Positions 47,201 to 56,980 of a stretch of 64,000 nucleotides of DNA are shown piece by piece. The stretch lies in contig NZ_CP117523.1 of NCBI RefSeq assembly GCF_036812735.1, forward strand, positions 3,224,001 through 3,288,000, read 5' to 3'. The notes beneath the pieces were generated by a model. That model saw only the letters and a program-made list of their open reading frames with translations. It did not search any database and was not told where the DNA came from. Position 1 is the first letter of the stretch, and each line of letters starts with the position of its first letter. This DNA comes from Terrisporobacter glycolicus ATCC 14880 = DSM 1288 (GTDB lineage Bacteria; Bacillota; Clostridia; Peptostreptococcales; Peptostreptococcaceae). Both the position numbers and the translations under genes were made by a program.

Positions 47201-49003
47201 TTATTCATCTAACTTAAGAACTGACATAAATGCCTTTTGTGGTACTTCTACGCTACCAATTTGTCTCATACGCTTCTTACCTTCTTTTTGTTTTTCAAGA
47301 AGTTTCTTCTTACGAGATATATCTCCACCGTAACATTTAGCAAGTACGTCTTTTCTAAGAGCACTTATTGTTTCTCTAGCTACTATTTTATTTCCAACAG
47401 CTGCTTGTATTGGAACAGCAAATTGATGTCTTGGTATTTCATTTTTAAGTTTTTCACACATTGCTTTACCCCTAGAGTATGCTTTACTTTCATGAACGAT
47501 AAAGCTAAGTGCATCTACTTGTTCTTTATTTATTAATATATCTAATTTTACAAGTTGAGAAGGAACATATCCCTTCATTTCATAATCTAAAGATCCATAA
47601 CCTCTAGTTCTAGATTTTAGTGCATCAAAGAAATCATATACAACTTCATTTAGAGGTAAGTCATAATGAAGCATAACTCTTTTCTCATCTATATATTCCA
47701 TGTGTAGCATGGTTCCACGTCTTTCTTGACATAGCTCCATAACTATACCAACAAAATCTTTTGGTGCTATTATATCAGCTTTTACTATTGGCTCTTCTAT
47801 CATTCTTATTTCTGAAACCTCTGGTAGGTTTGCAGGATTTTGTACCATAACAATTTCTCCATCATTTTTAGTAACTCTATATATAACTGAAGGAGCTGTT
47901 GTAACTAAATTTAGATTAAATTCTCTCTCTAATCTCTCTTGTATTATTTCAAGATGTAATAATCCTAAGAATCCACATCTAAAACCAAATCCTAAAGCTG
48001 CAGAAGTTTCCGGTTCAAACTCAAGAGCTGCATCATTAACTTGTAGTTTTTCTAAGCAATCTCTTACATTTTCGTATTTTTCACCTTCACCTGGATAAAT
48101 ACCGCAATAGACCATTGGAGTTGCTTTTTTATATCCTTCTAAAGGTTCTTGTGTTTTGTTGTTAGCATCAGTAATAGTATCACCTACGTGACAACTTCTT
48201 ATATCTTTTATACTTGCTGCAATATATCCAACATCACCAGCAGATAAACTATCTAATTCTGTTGCACCTGGAGCCATGACTCCAACTTCCGTTACTTCGA
48301 ATTTCTTCTTAGTATTCATCATTTCTATGGTCATACCTTTTTTAACTTCACCTTCAAATACTCTAACATAGGCTACAACACCCTTGTAAGCATCATAGTA
48401 TGAATCAAATATTAAAGCTTTTAATGGTTTGTTTCTATCTCCAGTAGGAGCTGGTACGTTTGCAACTATATCTTCTAATACATCTTGTATATTTAAACCA
48501 CTTTTTGCTGATATTAATGGTGCCTCACTTGCATCAAGGCCTATTATATCTTCAATTTCTTCTTTAACCTCGTCTGGTCTAGCACTTGGTAGGTCTATTT
48601 TATTTATTACTGGTAATATTTCTAAATCTTGGTCTAGAGCTAAATACACATTAGCTAAAGTTTGCGCTTCCACACCTTGAGCAGCATCTACTACAAGTAA
48701 TGCGCCCTCACATGCTGCTAAACTTCTTGATACTTCATAGTTAAAGTCCACGTGACCTGGAGTATCTATAAGATTTAAATAATATTCATTTCCGTCCTTA
48801 GCCTTATATATTAACCTTACATTTTGCAGTTTGATAGTGATTCCTCTTTCTCTTTCTAAATCCATGTTATCTAATAACTGGCTTTTCATTTCTCTATCAC
48901 TTACTAAACCTGTGTACTGTATTAATCTATCAGCTAAGGTAGACTTTCCATGATCTATATGAGCAATTATACTGAAATTTCTAGTTCTATTTTGTTTGTC
49001 CAC
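47201..49003 (-). CDS. lepA: Elongation factor 4 (LepA)
   Basis: Ribosome-bound translational GTPase involved in 30S assembly and back-translocation. 600 residues: G1 [10 protein letters not shown]3 DTPGHVDF, G4 NKID, and the LepA-specific C-terminal domain ([26 protein letters not shown]-like end). GTG start with AAGGAGG. It is normally adjacent to hemW in this group; here separated by about 5.6 kb of cap genes and leader. Confidence 0.98.
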   Translation of the reverse strand: MDKQNRTRNFSIIAHIDHGKSTLADRLIQYTGLVSDREMKSQLLDNMDLERERGITIKLQNVRLIYKAKDGNEYYLNLIDTPGHVDFNYEVSRSLAACEGALLVVDAAQGVEAQTLANVYLALDQDLEILPVINKIDLPSARPDEVKEEIEDIIGLDASEAPLISAKSGLNIQDVLEDIVANVPAPTGDRNKPLKALIFDSYYDAYKGVVAYVRVFEGEVKKGMTIEMMNTKKKFEVTEVGVMAPGATELDSLSAGDVGYIAASIKDIRSCHVGDTITDANNKTQEPLEGYKKATPMVYCGIYPGEGEKYENVRDCLEKLQVNDAALEFEPETSAALGFGFRCGFLGLLHLEIIQERLEREFNLNLVTTAPSVIYRVTKNDGEIVMVQNPANLPEVSEIRMIEEPIVKADIIAPKDFVGIVMELCQERRGTMLHMEYIDEKRVMLHYDLPLNEVVYDFFDALKSRTRGYGSLDYEMKGYVPSQLVKLDILINKEQVDALSFIVHESKAYSRGKAMCEKLKNEIPRHQFAVPIQAAVGNKIVARETISALRKDVLAKCYGGDISRKKKLLEKQKEGKKRMRQIGSVEVPQKAFMSVLKLDE

Positions 49004-49040
49004 CGTTATTCCTCCTTAATAAGTTGTTATCATAGACTTT

Positions 49041-49069
49041 ATTTTATAATATATCTGCTTTTATGTAAA
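49041..49069 (-). promoter_or_regulatory. Sigma-A promoter of lepA
   Basis: Minus strand TTTACA (49064-49069), 17-bp spacer, TAAAAT (49041-49046), about 40 bp before the lepA start and just beyond the preceding terminator. Confidence 0.6.
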
Positions 49070-49084
49070 TAAGTAGTATATAAC

Positions 49085-49119
49085 AAAAAAATAAGACTTA
49101 TTTTTTAAGTCTTATTTTT
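49085..49119 (-). terminator. Terminator of the gpr-spoIIP unit
   Basis: Perfect 10-bp stem ATAAGACTTA / TAAGTCTTAT followed on the minus strand by T7. It lies about 70 bp beyond the small ORF and upstream of the lepA promoter. Confidence 0.8.
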
Positions 49120-49186
49120 CCTATTATTTTGGTTTATTTTTGAAATTTCTATTCTTTAATATTATATACAAATTAAATATTATGGT

Positions 49187-49381
49187 TTAAAATATATCAA
49201 TTATATACTTTATAATATTGTTTTTACTATCATTATCTAATACTTCATTAATTCTATAATCTACTAGTAATATGCTAGTCGTAGTAATTACTAGCATCAT
49301 AAACATAAATACAACTCTACAAATTATTTTATATTTTTTTTTAGAACACTTTTCTTTTTTAGATTTTTCTAAACGACTCAT
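49187..49381 (-). CDS. Small single-pass membrane protein, unknown function
   Basis: 64 residues: a strongly basic N-terminus (MSRLEKSKKEKCSKKKYK), one membrane segment at about residues 20-40 (ICRVVFMFMMLVITTTSILLV) and a short charged C-terminus. Starts 14 bp after spoIIP with only a weak AGGG Shine-Dalgarno, and ends before a good terminator, so it appears to be the third gene of gpr-spoIIP. Its position suggests expression during sporulation. I do not recognise a family. Confidence 0.6.
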   Translation of the reverse strand: MSRLEKSKKEKCSKKKYKIICRVVFMFMMLVITTTSILLVDYRINEVLDNDSKNNIIKYIIDIF

Positions 49382-49395
49382 AGTTTATACCCTAA

Positions 49396-50367
49396 TTATT
49401 TTATATCAGAATAATACTCATTAAGTATTTCTGCCAAATATTTACATGTAGCCTGCGCTTCTTTTGTACTTGTTGCATTATTGCCTATTTCTATTAACAA
49501 TCCATTGTCTGCCATATATTGATTAAATCTACCATATTGTTTTGTAACTACTGGACAAACTAATCCTGGATATTTCTTTTCCGCTAAAGCAGTAATTTCT
49601 TCTGCTTGTCTTTTTAATTCACCCACATTTTGGTTTCTCTGACCAACTACTAAAAAAAACTTTGCAACAGTTTCTCCATTTATTTTAGTTGTATATTTAT
49701 CGTGCACCGTCTTTTTAGCTTGTGCACTACTTACACTTTGTCCATCTCTATGTAAATCTATGCTTACTTTAATAGAATTATACTTAGATAGTATGGACTT
49801 CATTGTCTTAGCACTAGTTGCATAAGCATCATTATAAGATAGGTCATTATACTTAGTAGTATGAACTACACCCCAGCCCTTTTCTGATAATTCTGTAGAT
49901 AAAACACTTCCTACAGACATAACTGAATGTTCTATATCTGTTGAGTGATAATTGTTTTTGGGTGAATCAGAATAAGTTTCACTACTGTGAGTATGATATA
50001 TAAGCATTTGGGGCTTGTCCTTTGTTACTCTTATATCATTAGTGTAACTTGAATCAATAACATTGCTAGTTTCTTTTGATTTCTTTTCTTCTTTTGATTC
50101 TGGCTTATTTTCCTCACCAACATAAACATTAACATATTCTTTGTCATCTTTACTATTTGTATTACTTTTTATATTATCTATAGATTTTGAATTATCATCA
50201 GAATCTTTATTATCCTTATCTTCTTTGTCTATCACTTTTACTTCAGGATAAGATGACTTCACCAAATATTTTAATATATCTTCTTTATCTAATGCTTGAG
50301 AAATAGTAGGCAAAATACAAACTATTAAAAATCCAATTTTTATAGCTTTTATTTTATTTTTAATCAT
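49396..50367 (-). CDS. spoIIP: Stage II sporulation protein P
   Basis: Peptidoglycan amidase/endopeptidase that, with SpoIID and SpoIIM, thins septal peptidoglycan for engulfment. 323 residues: N-terminal signal/anchor, an acidic low-complexity linker (about residues 45-108) and the SpoIIP domain with IYHTHSSETY, DLHRDG and LIEIGNNATS. Follows gpr by 15 bp, the usual clostridial order gpr-spoIIP. Confidence 0.95.
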   Translation of the reverse strand: MIKNKIKAIKIGFLIVCILPTISQALDKEDILKYLVKSSYPEVKVIDKEDKDNKDSDDNSKSIDNIKSNTNSKDDKEYVNVYVGEENKPESKEEKKSKETSNVIDSSYTNDIRVTKDKPQMLIYHTHSSETYSDSPKNNYHSTDIEHSVMSVGSVLSTELSEKGWGVVHTTKYNDLSYNDAYATSAKTMKSILSKYNSIKVSIDLHRDGQSVSSAQAKKTVHDKYTTKINGETVAKFFLVVGQRNQNVGELKRQAEEITALAEKKYPGLVCPVVTKQYGRFNQYMADNGLLIEIGNNATSTKEAQATCKYLAEILNEYYSDIK

Positions 50368-50382
50368 TAAAATTCCTCCTTG

Positions 50383-51336
50383 TTACGAAGTTCTCCCCGG
50401 ATGAAGAGATCTATTTAATCCTTCACTAATTATTATTGATAGATTTTCTATAGTTTCATCTATATCCTTAGGAGTAACAATCAAGTTTTTATCATAAGGA
50501 TCTAGAGAGTCTTTAATTAGTTGATATTTTTCTTCTTCCTGTAATTTTTGAAGCATTTTATAAAATACTTCCCCTTCATCAGATTGTTCCATTAAATTAT
50601 TGACTGCCATGTCTAGTACATCACTAGTTAAAGTAGCCGCATCAACTACTGTTGGCACACCTATAGCTATAACATCTACTCCCAAGTATTCTTTATTTAG
50701 AGCCTTCCTTTTATTACCTACTCCTCCACCTGGAGATATTCCTGCTGTAGATATTTGTATAGTAGAATTTACTCTGTCCATTTTTCTTGAGGCAAGTGCA
50801 TCTATGGCAACTACTCTATCTGGTTTAATAATATCTACTATTGCTTTAACAGTTTCGCTAGTTTCTATCCCAGTAATACCCATAACCCCTGGGCTAAGTG
50901 CAGCGACCTCAGCGAAATCATCATCATAGTCCTTATTATAGTTTTTAAATATATGACGTGTTACGAGGGTTTTTGATACTGATTTTGGCCCTAGTGCATC
51001 AGATGTTATGTTCCAGTTACCAAGTCCAATTACTAAAGTTTTCTTGTGTTCCTCTGAACCAAAAATATCTTTAAGTTCGTTAGCTAAATAACTTATTATT
51101 TGTTCTCTTGATTCATCGTCATCATATTTCATCAATTTACTTTCTAATGTTACGTATGTTCCAATTCCTTTATTCATTATTTGAGAACCTTGCTCATTTA
51201 ATACTTCGACTTTTGTAACTACACAGTCATCAAGTTGTTTATTTATTGTTTTAACTCCTGGTATTTCACTACTATTACTGCTTTCTTCTATTATCTCCCT
51301 TGCTTCTAGAGCTAGGTCAGTTCTAATTTTTATCAT
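50383..51336 (-). CDS. gpr: Germination protease GPR
   Basis: Aspartate-type endopeptidase that degrades small acid-soluble proteins on spore germination; synthesised as a zymogen. 317 residues beginning IRTDLALEARE, the family's autoprocessing/substrate-like sequence, then GLGNWNITSDALGPKSV, ALSPGVMGITGIET and VVAIDALASR. ATG has GGAGGAAAC upstream. A CATTTTA at 51356-51362 (minus strand) could be a sigma-G -10 but no convincing -35 was seen. Confidence 0.97.
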   Translation of the reverse strand: MIKIRTDLALEAREIIEESSNSSEIPGVKTINKQLDDCVVTKVEVLNEQGSQIMNKGIGTYVTLESKLMKYDDDESREQIISYLANELKDIFGSEEHKKTLVIGLGNWNITSDALGPKSVSKTLVTRHIFKNYNKDYDDDFAEVAALSPGVMGITGIETSETVKAIVDIIKPDRVVAIDALASRKMDRVNSTIQISTAGISPGGGVGNKRKALNKEYLGVDVIAIGVPTVVDAATLTSDVLDMAVNNLMEQSDEGEVFYKMLQKLQEEEKYQLIKDSLDPYDKNLIVTPKDIDETIENLSIIISEGLNRSLHPGRTS

Positions 51337-51531
51337 AGTTTCCTCCAGTATTCAATAAAATGATATTATTGATTATTGACATGTACTAACATTTTAAACA
51401 TTATTTATCATTTTTTATTACTTTTATGAATAAATAAATCTATTATTGTGAAATATTTTTATATGTGATAAAGTAAGTCATGCACTAAAAAAACAGTTAA
51501 TAAATTATATTTAACTAATAAATATTAACTC

Positions 51532-51560
51532 TTGATTTTTATATTTATTTCTGTTAAAAT
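51532..51560 (+). promoter_or_regulatory. Sigma-A promoter of rpsT
   Basis: TTGATT (51532-51537), 17-bp spacer, TAAAAT (51555-51560), about 50 bp before the rpsT start. A second candidate, TTGACA (51376-51381)-17-CATTAT (51399-51404), lies upstream in the same direction. Confidence 0.65.
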
Positions 51561-51609
51561 CTAATATGTTGACGATGAGAATAATTATATTTACGAGGAG
51601 GTGTTTTTC

Positions 51610-51876
51610 GTGGCAAACATAAAATCAGCTAAAAAGAGAATAAAAGTTATCGATAAGAAAACTGCTTTAAACAAAGCTAGAAAATCTCAGTTAAAAACTG
51701 CTATAAGAAGATTCGATGAAGCTGTTACTGCAGGTAACGTTGAAGAAGCTACAGCTAGATTCCAATATGCTCAAAAGAGAATATACCAAGTAGCATCTAA
51801 AGGAACTATACACAAAAACGCTGCAGCTAGAAAAGTTGCTAAATTAGCTCAAAAATTAAACGCAATGAACGCATAA
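51610..51876 (+). CDS. rpsT: 30S ribosomal protein S20
   Basis: 88-residue basic ribosomal protein MANIKSAKKRIKVIDKKTAL..., binding 16S rRNA early in assembly. The start is GTG at 51610, 8 nt after GAGGAGG; an upstream in-frame GTG at 51601 lies inside the Shine-Dalgarno and would add three residues not found in the family. It is the only rightward gene in this section. Confidence 0.97.
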   Translation: MANIKSAKKRIKVIDKKTALNKARKSQLKTAIRRFDEAVTAGNVEEATARFQYAQKRIYQVASKGTIHKNAAARKVAKLAQKLNAMNA

Positions 51877-51900
51877 TAACAGTTTAATTTTTATAAATTT

Positions 51901-51928
51901 AAACCCTTGATTTTATCAAGGGTTTTTT
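51901..51928 (+). terminator. Rho-independent terminator of rpsT
   Basis: Perfect 10-bp stem AAACCCTTGA / TCAAGGGTTT with a 5-nt loop, followed by T-rich sequence, 24 bp after the rpsT stop. Confidence 0.9.
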
Positions 51929-51972
51929 ATTGTACTCATTTAATATCATCTTGCTAAATCTTCACCACAAGT

Positions 51973-52004
51973 AAAAAAGTCTTAGCATTTTAACTAAGAC
52001 TTTT
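51973..52004 (-). terminator. Rho-independent terminator of holA
   Basis: Perfect 11-bp stem AAAAGTCTTAG / CTAAGACTTTT with an 8-nt loop, ending in T6 on the minus strand; it overlaps the holA stop codon. Confidence 0.85.
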
Positions 52005-53046
52005 AACTAATATTTCTTTGGCAGTATTTACTAACTAGTATTTCTATGGCCAAAGTATCTTTTATTAATCCATTTTTAATTTTAAAATCATTTTCTAATA
52101 TAAAGTTTAACATATCTATTATTATATTATCCGAAAAATTACGACTTTGTTTTAATGCTTTATTAACAACAAATTGTCTCAAACTTAATTTTTCACAAAT
52201 ATCATTTACAGAAGTACCTTCTATTTGTAGATTTCTAACCTGAAGAACAATTTTAAACTGTCTACTTATCATAGCAAATATTCCAAGAACGGATTCCCCT
52301 TCACTAATCATATCATTTAATATTTTTATAGCAGATGAAGAATTCTTTTCTCCCATATAATCTATAAGTTTAAAAATATCATTTTCTATTTTCTTTTGAG
52401 ATAGTCTATCTATAATCTCATTATTTACTTTATTTCCTTTACCTACAAAAGAGCTAATTTTAATTATTTCATTTTCCAGATCCGAGAGAGTCTTTTCACT
52501 ATTTTTATCTCTATATCCTTGAGATTCAATAAAGTACATAACTTGTTCATTTTCTATTATAGCTCCAAAACTTTCAAATTTTCTTTTTGTCCATTTAAAT
52601 AAATCCATATCAGAAATTTTATCACAGTTAAATACAACACCTTTTTCTTGTATTTTTTTTGCTATCTTCTTTCTTTTGTCCACTTCTCCGTACACGACAA
52701 ATACTAAAACTGTACTTTCTGATATATTATCTAAATAATCTATAAAGTATTTTTCATCACCTTCGGAAAGATTCTTTCTTTTTCCTTTTAAGAGTTCAAA
52801 ATCTTTTACTATGGTGATTTTTTTATCATCCATAAAAGGCAGAGTTTCTATAGAACTTAGCAATTGATCTAAAAAAACCTCTTTACCATCTATTATATCT
52901 AAATTGAAATCAATCATAGACTCATTAAGGCTTTCTTTAAAGCTTTTTATGGCATTATCAATTAAGTAATATTCTCTACCATATAAAAGATATATATTGT
53001 CAAAATTTTTATTTTTAATATTCCTTATAATATCCTTGTAATCCAT
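52003..53046 (-). CDS. holA: DNA polymerase III subunit delta
   Basis: Clamp-loader wrench subunit that opens the beta sliding clamp. 347 residues following the YqeN/HolA pattern: NIYLLYGREYYLIDNAI, LPFMDDKKITIVKDFE, and a C-terminal helical collar with LGIFAMISRQFKIVLQVRNL. Its start lies 32 bp inside the end of comEC, the conserved comEC-holA-rpsT neighbourhood. Confidence 0.94.
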   Translation of the reverse strand: MDYKDIIRNIKNKNFDNIYLLYGREYYLIDNAIKSFKESLNESMIDFNLDIIDGKEVFLDQLLSSIETLPFMDDKKITIVKDFELLKGKRKNLSEGDEKYFIDYLDNISESTVLVFVVYGEVDKRKKIAKKIQEKGVVFNCDKISDMDLFKWTKRKFESFGAIIENEQVMYFIESQGYRDKNSEKTLSDLENEIIKISSFVGKGNKVNNEIIDRLSQKKIENDIFKLIDYMGEKNSSSAIKILNDMISEGESVLGIFAMISRQFKIVLQVRNLQIEGTSVNDICEKLSLRQFVVNKALKQSRNFSDNIIIDMLNFILENDFKIKNGLIKDTLAIEILVSKYCQRNIS

Positions 53047-54280
53047 TTTCTTGCTCCTTCATAATTTTTAACTCTCTATATATCATATACGAAAAAATTA
53101 AAATGTAATAAAAAGTTACATAAAATAATTTAGGATTGTTAATTTCAATATATGCTAATTTATTCCCCGCGAGTTTGTCTAATAAATAATATACCATAAT
53201 AATAATACTTTTGCTTAAATATGCTAAAATTTTTGATATTAAAATACTAAATCTAAATAAAATTACACTAATTATACTTAAATTCATTATTATACCAATC
53301 ACAGGAACAACAATCATGTTTCCAATAAGAAATAGAACCGATATTCCTCCGAACACATAATATACAATTGGCAAAGTTAATATATTGGCACTTAAACTTA
53401 TGGATATAATACTTATTTTTAAGTATCTATTTATTATTTTATAAAAATATATAATAGATAAAGTCGCTAAAAAAGATAATTGAAAAGATGTATTATAAAT
53501 TATATAAGGATTATTTACAATCAAAAATACACCTATCAAAGATAGTGTGCATATCCCATCCCTCTTTTCATCCAAGAATATGGCCATATACATAATTACA
53601 ACAAAAACTATTGCTCTACTTATAGATGGTGAAAATCCAATCATTATACTGTATAAAATCATTACAATAGTTAAAATTATAAGTTTATAAAATTTATTAA
53701 TTCCTTTTATAATTACTGCAATCATAGTGCATAGTATGCCTGTATGAAGCCCCGATATAGCTATTGCATGACTAGTCCCCGTTTTTGAAAACATGTCTTT
53801 TTCTTCTTTACTCAAGTATTCCTTTTGACCTAATATTAAAGAATTAATAAAATCAGATTTATCTTTATATAAATATTTGAATGTATCTCTCAAATAAGTT
53901 TTTGTATTACCTACAAAAGTATAGAATTTGCTATATCCTTGTATTTTATAATACTTAGCAGTTATAACACCTTTAAATCCCATACCTTTTACATGTCTAC
54001 CATAATTAAAATCATCAAAGTTCATTTTATCTAAACTTTTAATGATTCCATTTATTTCAACTATTTTGCCTATTTTTATGTCTAGTTTTTTACTGTAATC
54101 ATTTACTAAGTATTTTTCTATTTTATATTGATCATATTTATCCTTTTCAACTTTATCTTTTACCACACCTTCTATAGTTATATTTTCTTTATCTTCAATT
54201 TCATCTAAGGATTTGTTATTTGTATAAATAACAGATATGAACAATAAAAATATAAATAATATTAATATTGGCCTTCTCAT
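53015..54280 (-). CDS. comEC: ComEC membrane domain protein lacking the MBL domain
   Basis: DNA-uptake channel family. 421 residues: N-terminal signal/helix, a soluble OB-like DUF4131 region (about 25-125), then the Competence domain with SGTSHAIAISGLHTG-like motif (KTGTSHAIAISGLHTGI), GFSPSISRA and SFQLSFLATLSIIY across about eight helices. Full ComEC proteins continue for roughly 300 residues into a metallo-beta-lactamase nuclease-like domain; here the protein stops after the membrane part, at its overlap with holA. A separate MBL-fold gene lies at 58216-59028. Whether the organism takes up DNA is unknown. Confidence 0.88.
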   Translation of the reverse strand: MRRPILILFIFLLFISVIYTNNKSLDEIEDKENITIEGVVKDKVEKDKYDQYKIEKYLVNDYSKKLDIKIGKIVEINGIIKSLDKMNFDDFNYGRHVKGMGFKGVITAKYYKIQGYSKFYTFVGNTKTYLRDTFKYLYKDKSDFINSLILGQKEYLSKEEKDMFSKTGTSHAIAISGLHTGILCTMIAVIIKGINKFYKLIILTIVMILYSIMIGFSPSISRAIVFVVIMYMAIFLDEKRDGICTLSLIGVFLIVNNPYIIYNTSFQLSFLATLSIIYFYKIINRYLKISIISISLSANILTLPIVYYVFGGISVLFLIGNMIVVPVIGIIMNLSIISVILFRFSILISKILAYLSKSIIIMVYYLLDKLAGNKLAYIEINNPKLFYVTFYYILIFSYMIYRELKIMKEQENGLQGYYKEY

Positions 54281-54401
54281 CTTTCCTCCATATTTTTTTA
54301 TTTATTTTTATTATCATCATCTTAAATTATTTCAAACATATTAGACTGCTCTCTTAGATAAAAATTTGATTAATTCAATATATTGTTTAAATCAAGCAAT
54401 T

Positions 54402-54440
54402 AAAAAAGAAACATATCTTCTTCTTTGAAGATATGCTTCT
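54402..54440 (-). terminator. Terminator after the aminotransferase pseudogene
   Basis: Minus-strand hairpin with 14-bp arms (54407-54420, 54427-54440; core CATATCTTC / GAAGATATG) and a 6-nt loop, ending in T6. Confidence 0.8.
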
Positions 54441-54443
54441 TTT

Positions 54444-55630
54444 CTAAACTTCAACAGTTTCACTTACTTCTTCATTTAAAACTTTTCCTAATCTTTTTAT
54501 TCCTTCAATTATTTTGTCTTCTTTGCAACTAGAATAATTTAGTCTAAAGTAATTCTCTTTATTTCCACTAGGAAAGAAAAATCCTCCTGGAACATAAGCA
54601 ATATTATTTTCTACACATTTTTTCATAATCTCTTGTGCATTCAATTTCTCTGGTAATTTAACCCATGTAAATAATCCTCCACTTGGATTAGTAAAGCTTA
54701 CCCCCTTAGGAAATTCTTCTTTCATACAACTAAGCATTAAATCCCTGCGTTTTTGTATGTAGCTTTTACTTTTTCCACATGTTCATCTATGTATTTACTA
54801 AGTTCTCTTTGACCTATGGTAGATGTTTGTAAATCAGAGTTTTCTTTACATGTTATAAACTTTTTCAATATTTCTTTTGGTGCACAAACCCACCCTAAAC
54901 GATATCCCGGACAGAATATTTTCGAAAAAGTTCCCAAGTATATTACAAGTGCCTTTGTATCCAAAGACTTAAGTGCTGGTAAAAATTCTCCTTCATATCT
55001 TAACTCTCCATAAGGGTTATCCTCTATTACAGGTATTTCATGTTTATTTATAACTTCCATAAATTTTTTTCGTCTTTCAAGTGACCAAGTTATCCCCGTT
55101 GGATTTTGAAAGTCTGGTATTACATATATAAATTTTACTCTATCATTATTTTGCAATATTTTTTCTAATTCTTCTACGATTATTCCTTCCTTGTCTGTAG
55201 GTACTTCCATAACTTTAGGTTGATAATTCTTAAAAGCATTCAAAGCTCCTAAATAAGATGGACTTTCACATAATACTATATCTCCTTCATCTAAAAATAT
55301 GTTTCCTGCATAATTCAAAGCCTGCTGTGATCCACTAGTCACAAGTATATCTTTTGCATTCACATCAGTCATACTTTTAGAATTCATTCTATTTGCTATA
55401 TGATCTCTAAGAGGTAGATATCCTTGAGACCCTGAATATTGTAAAGCTTCTTCTCCATTTTCATCTAAAACTTTAACGGCAACTTTTTTCATTTCTTCTA
55501 CAGGAAATAATTCAGATGCTGGTAACCCTCCTGCAAAGGATATTATTTCTGGTTTTTCAATTAGTTTTAATATTTATCCTAGTTCTGATTTTTTAAATAA
55601 ATCCATTCTTTTAGCATATTTAACTGCCAT
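54444..55630 (-). pseudogene. PLP-dependent aminotransferase pseudogene (class I/II, 2-aminoadipate aminotransferase-like)
   Basis: Degraded aminotransferase of about 395 codons. It starts MAVKYAKRMDLFKKSELG after GGGAGAAG, then hits an in-frame TAA at 55574-55576 before continuing ILKLIEKPEIISFAGGLP. The middle fragment carries PYGELRYEG and the PLP lysine in TFSKIFCPGYRLGW. A one-base loss in an A run (minus strand; T5 at 54750-54754) shifts the frame at TYKNAGI; restoring one base gives YKKRRDLMLSCMKEEFPKG and joins the last fragment, which ends normally. Two independent lesions argue for a true pseudogene. The intact relative would be a fold-type I aminotransferase of aromatic or aminoadipate type. 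Confidence 0.88.
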
Positions 55631-55793
55631 ATCTCTTCTCCCTCTCTTTATTTTCATAATTTTCTAAATATTTATAATGATAGCCTTTTTTATTATTTTT
55701 TTCAACTATTGTTTCATATTTTGTATACAAAATATAACTTTATAACACAACATCTTGTATGCTATCTTTTCAACCAATTAAATTTAAGCATAT

Positions 55794-55819
55794 AAAAAGA
55801 CAGCCTTTGCTGTCTTTTT
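55794..55819 (-). terminator. Terminator after the Eis-like gene
   Basis: Perfect 11-bp stem AAAAAGACAGC / GCTGTCTTTTT with a 4-nt loop and T5 on the minus strand; overlaps the stop codon of the acetyltransferase gene. Confidence 0.85.
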
Positions 55820-56975
55820 ATACATATTCATTTATGTAATTTTGTTTTTTAACAAAAATTAAATCCAAAAATTTTATAACCTCTTTATTTTCTTCCAAGT
55901 CATTTAATAAATAAGCTTCTTTTGAATTGATATAAGAAAATGCTAGTTGAGATATAGTGTTTATATTAAACTCTACGTCGTAATCAAAGTCACCATCTTC
56001 CACAACCAACTTATTATTTTCTAAGGTAATTTTAAATATTTTATTATTTTCCTTTATATAATTATCTTTAATAGAAATAATTATACTTGATTTATCGTTA
56101 CCTTCTATATATAAACTTTCTAAATATTTCTTAAAATTAATAACTCTTCCCATCATAAAAGGTTTTAATTTCATAGTAACAGTTCTAGGATTTGATAAAG
56201 CAAATTTTATCTTATCACCTAAAGGTGATGTTATATTTACTTTTTTGCATTGAGTATTGTGGTTGTATATGAATCTCAACATTCCCTTAAGAGCATTCAT
56301 GTTTTTATAATATAATTCTCTAACAAAAATATTGTTCCCATTTATAAAGTATATTATATATCCATCACTTTCCTCATTTCTATGAATATAAATATGTCCA
56401 TCTTCACTTTCTATTTCTTTGAATAAATTTTTATAGTAATCTTTATCCCTTATTACTTTTCCATTTAAATTTTCTAAGAAAGATCTTTCTATATTTATCA
56501 TTTCATTAATGTGATCCGAAGTAGCCTTTATTAAAATACCAGAAGATTTAAATCCACCTAAATCTTCTATATTAATTTCATACTCTATTTGATCATAACA
56601 ATGCTCATATCCATATTTTCTATACAACCTATAATCTATTGGCATCAATATTGATATAAGCTGTTCTTTTTTATACAACTCATTTAAAGTAAAATCCATA
56701 ATATGCTTCATGTAGCCTCTCCCCCTAGCTTCTGGCAAGGTAGATACTCCTACAACATAAGACGTTTCATATTCTTTATCATTCAATCTTATCTTATATT
56801 GATTTAATTGAAGAGAAGAGACTATATTCGCCTCTTCCTCAACTACTATTGTGTTATAATTTTTATATTTATTATTAAAATAATAATCTGTAAATTTAGG
56901 GCCATCATTAAAACAATAGTTCCAAATTTTCATTATATTATTCTGATCACATTCCCTAGCAAACCTAATTTTCAT
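55818..56975 (-). CDS. Eis-like GNAT N-acetyltransferase with C-terminal SCP2-like domain
   Basis: 385 residues. Residues 1-145 form a GNAT domain with acetyl-CoA loop VGVSTLPEARGRGYMKHIM; MPIDYRLYRKYGYEHCYDQIEYEI is characteristic of the Eis family; a second GNAT-like part follows, and the C-terminal about 100 residues resemble a sterol-carrier-protein domain. Eis proteins acetylate amines, including some aminoglycosides, but the substrate here is unknown. It lies 5 bp after the DUF2156 gene, so the two are an operon. Confidence 0.85.
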   Translation of the reverse strand: MKIRFARECDQNNIMKIWNYCFNDGPKFTDYYFNNKYKNYNTIVVEEEANIVSSLQLNQYKIRLNDKEYETSYVVGVSTLPEARGRGYMKHIMDFTLNELYKKEQLISILMPIDYRLYRKYGYEHCYDQIEYEINIEDLGGFKSSGILIKATSDHINEMINIERSFLENLNGKVIRDKDYYKNLFKEIESEDGHIYIHRNEESDGYIIYFINGNNIFVRELYYKNMNALKGMLRFIYNHNTQCKKVNITSPLGDKIKFALSNPRTVTMKLKPFMMGRVINFKKYLESLYIEGNDKSSIIISIKDNYIKENNKIFKITLENNKLVVEDGDFDYDVEFNINTISQLAFSYINSKEAYLLNDLEENKEVIKFLDLIFVKKQNYINEYV

Positions 56976-56980
56976 AAATC

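Noticed and set aside
51356-51362. Sigma-G -10-like CATTTTA upstream of gpr
   Set aside because: No convincing -35 at the right distance; in AT-rich DNA such heptamers are frequent. Mentioned only in the gpr entry.
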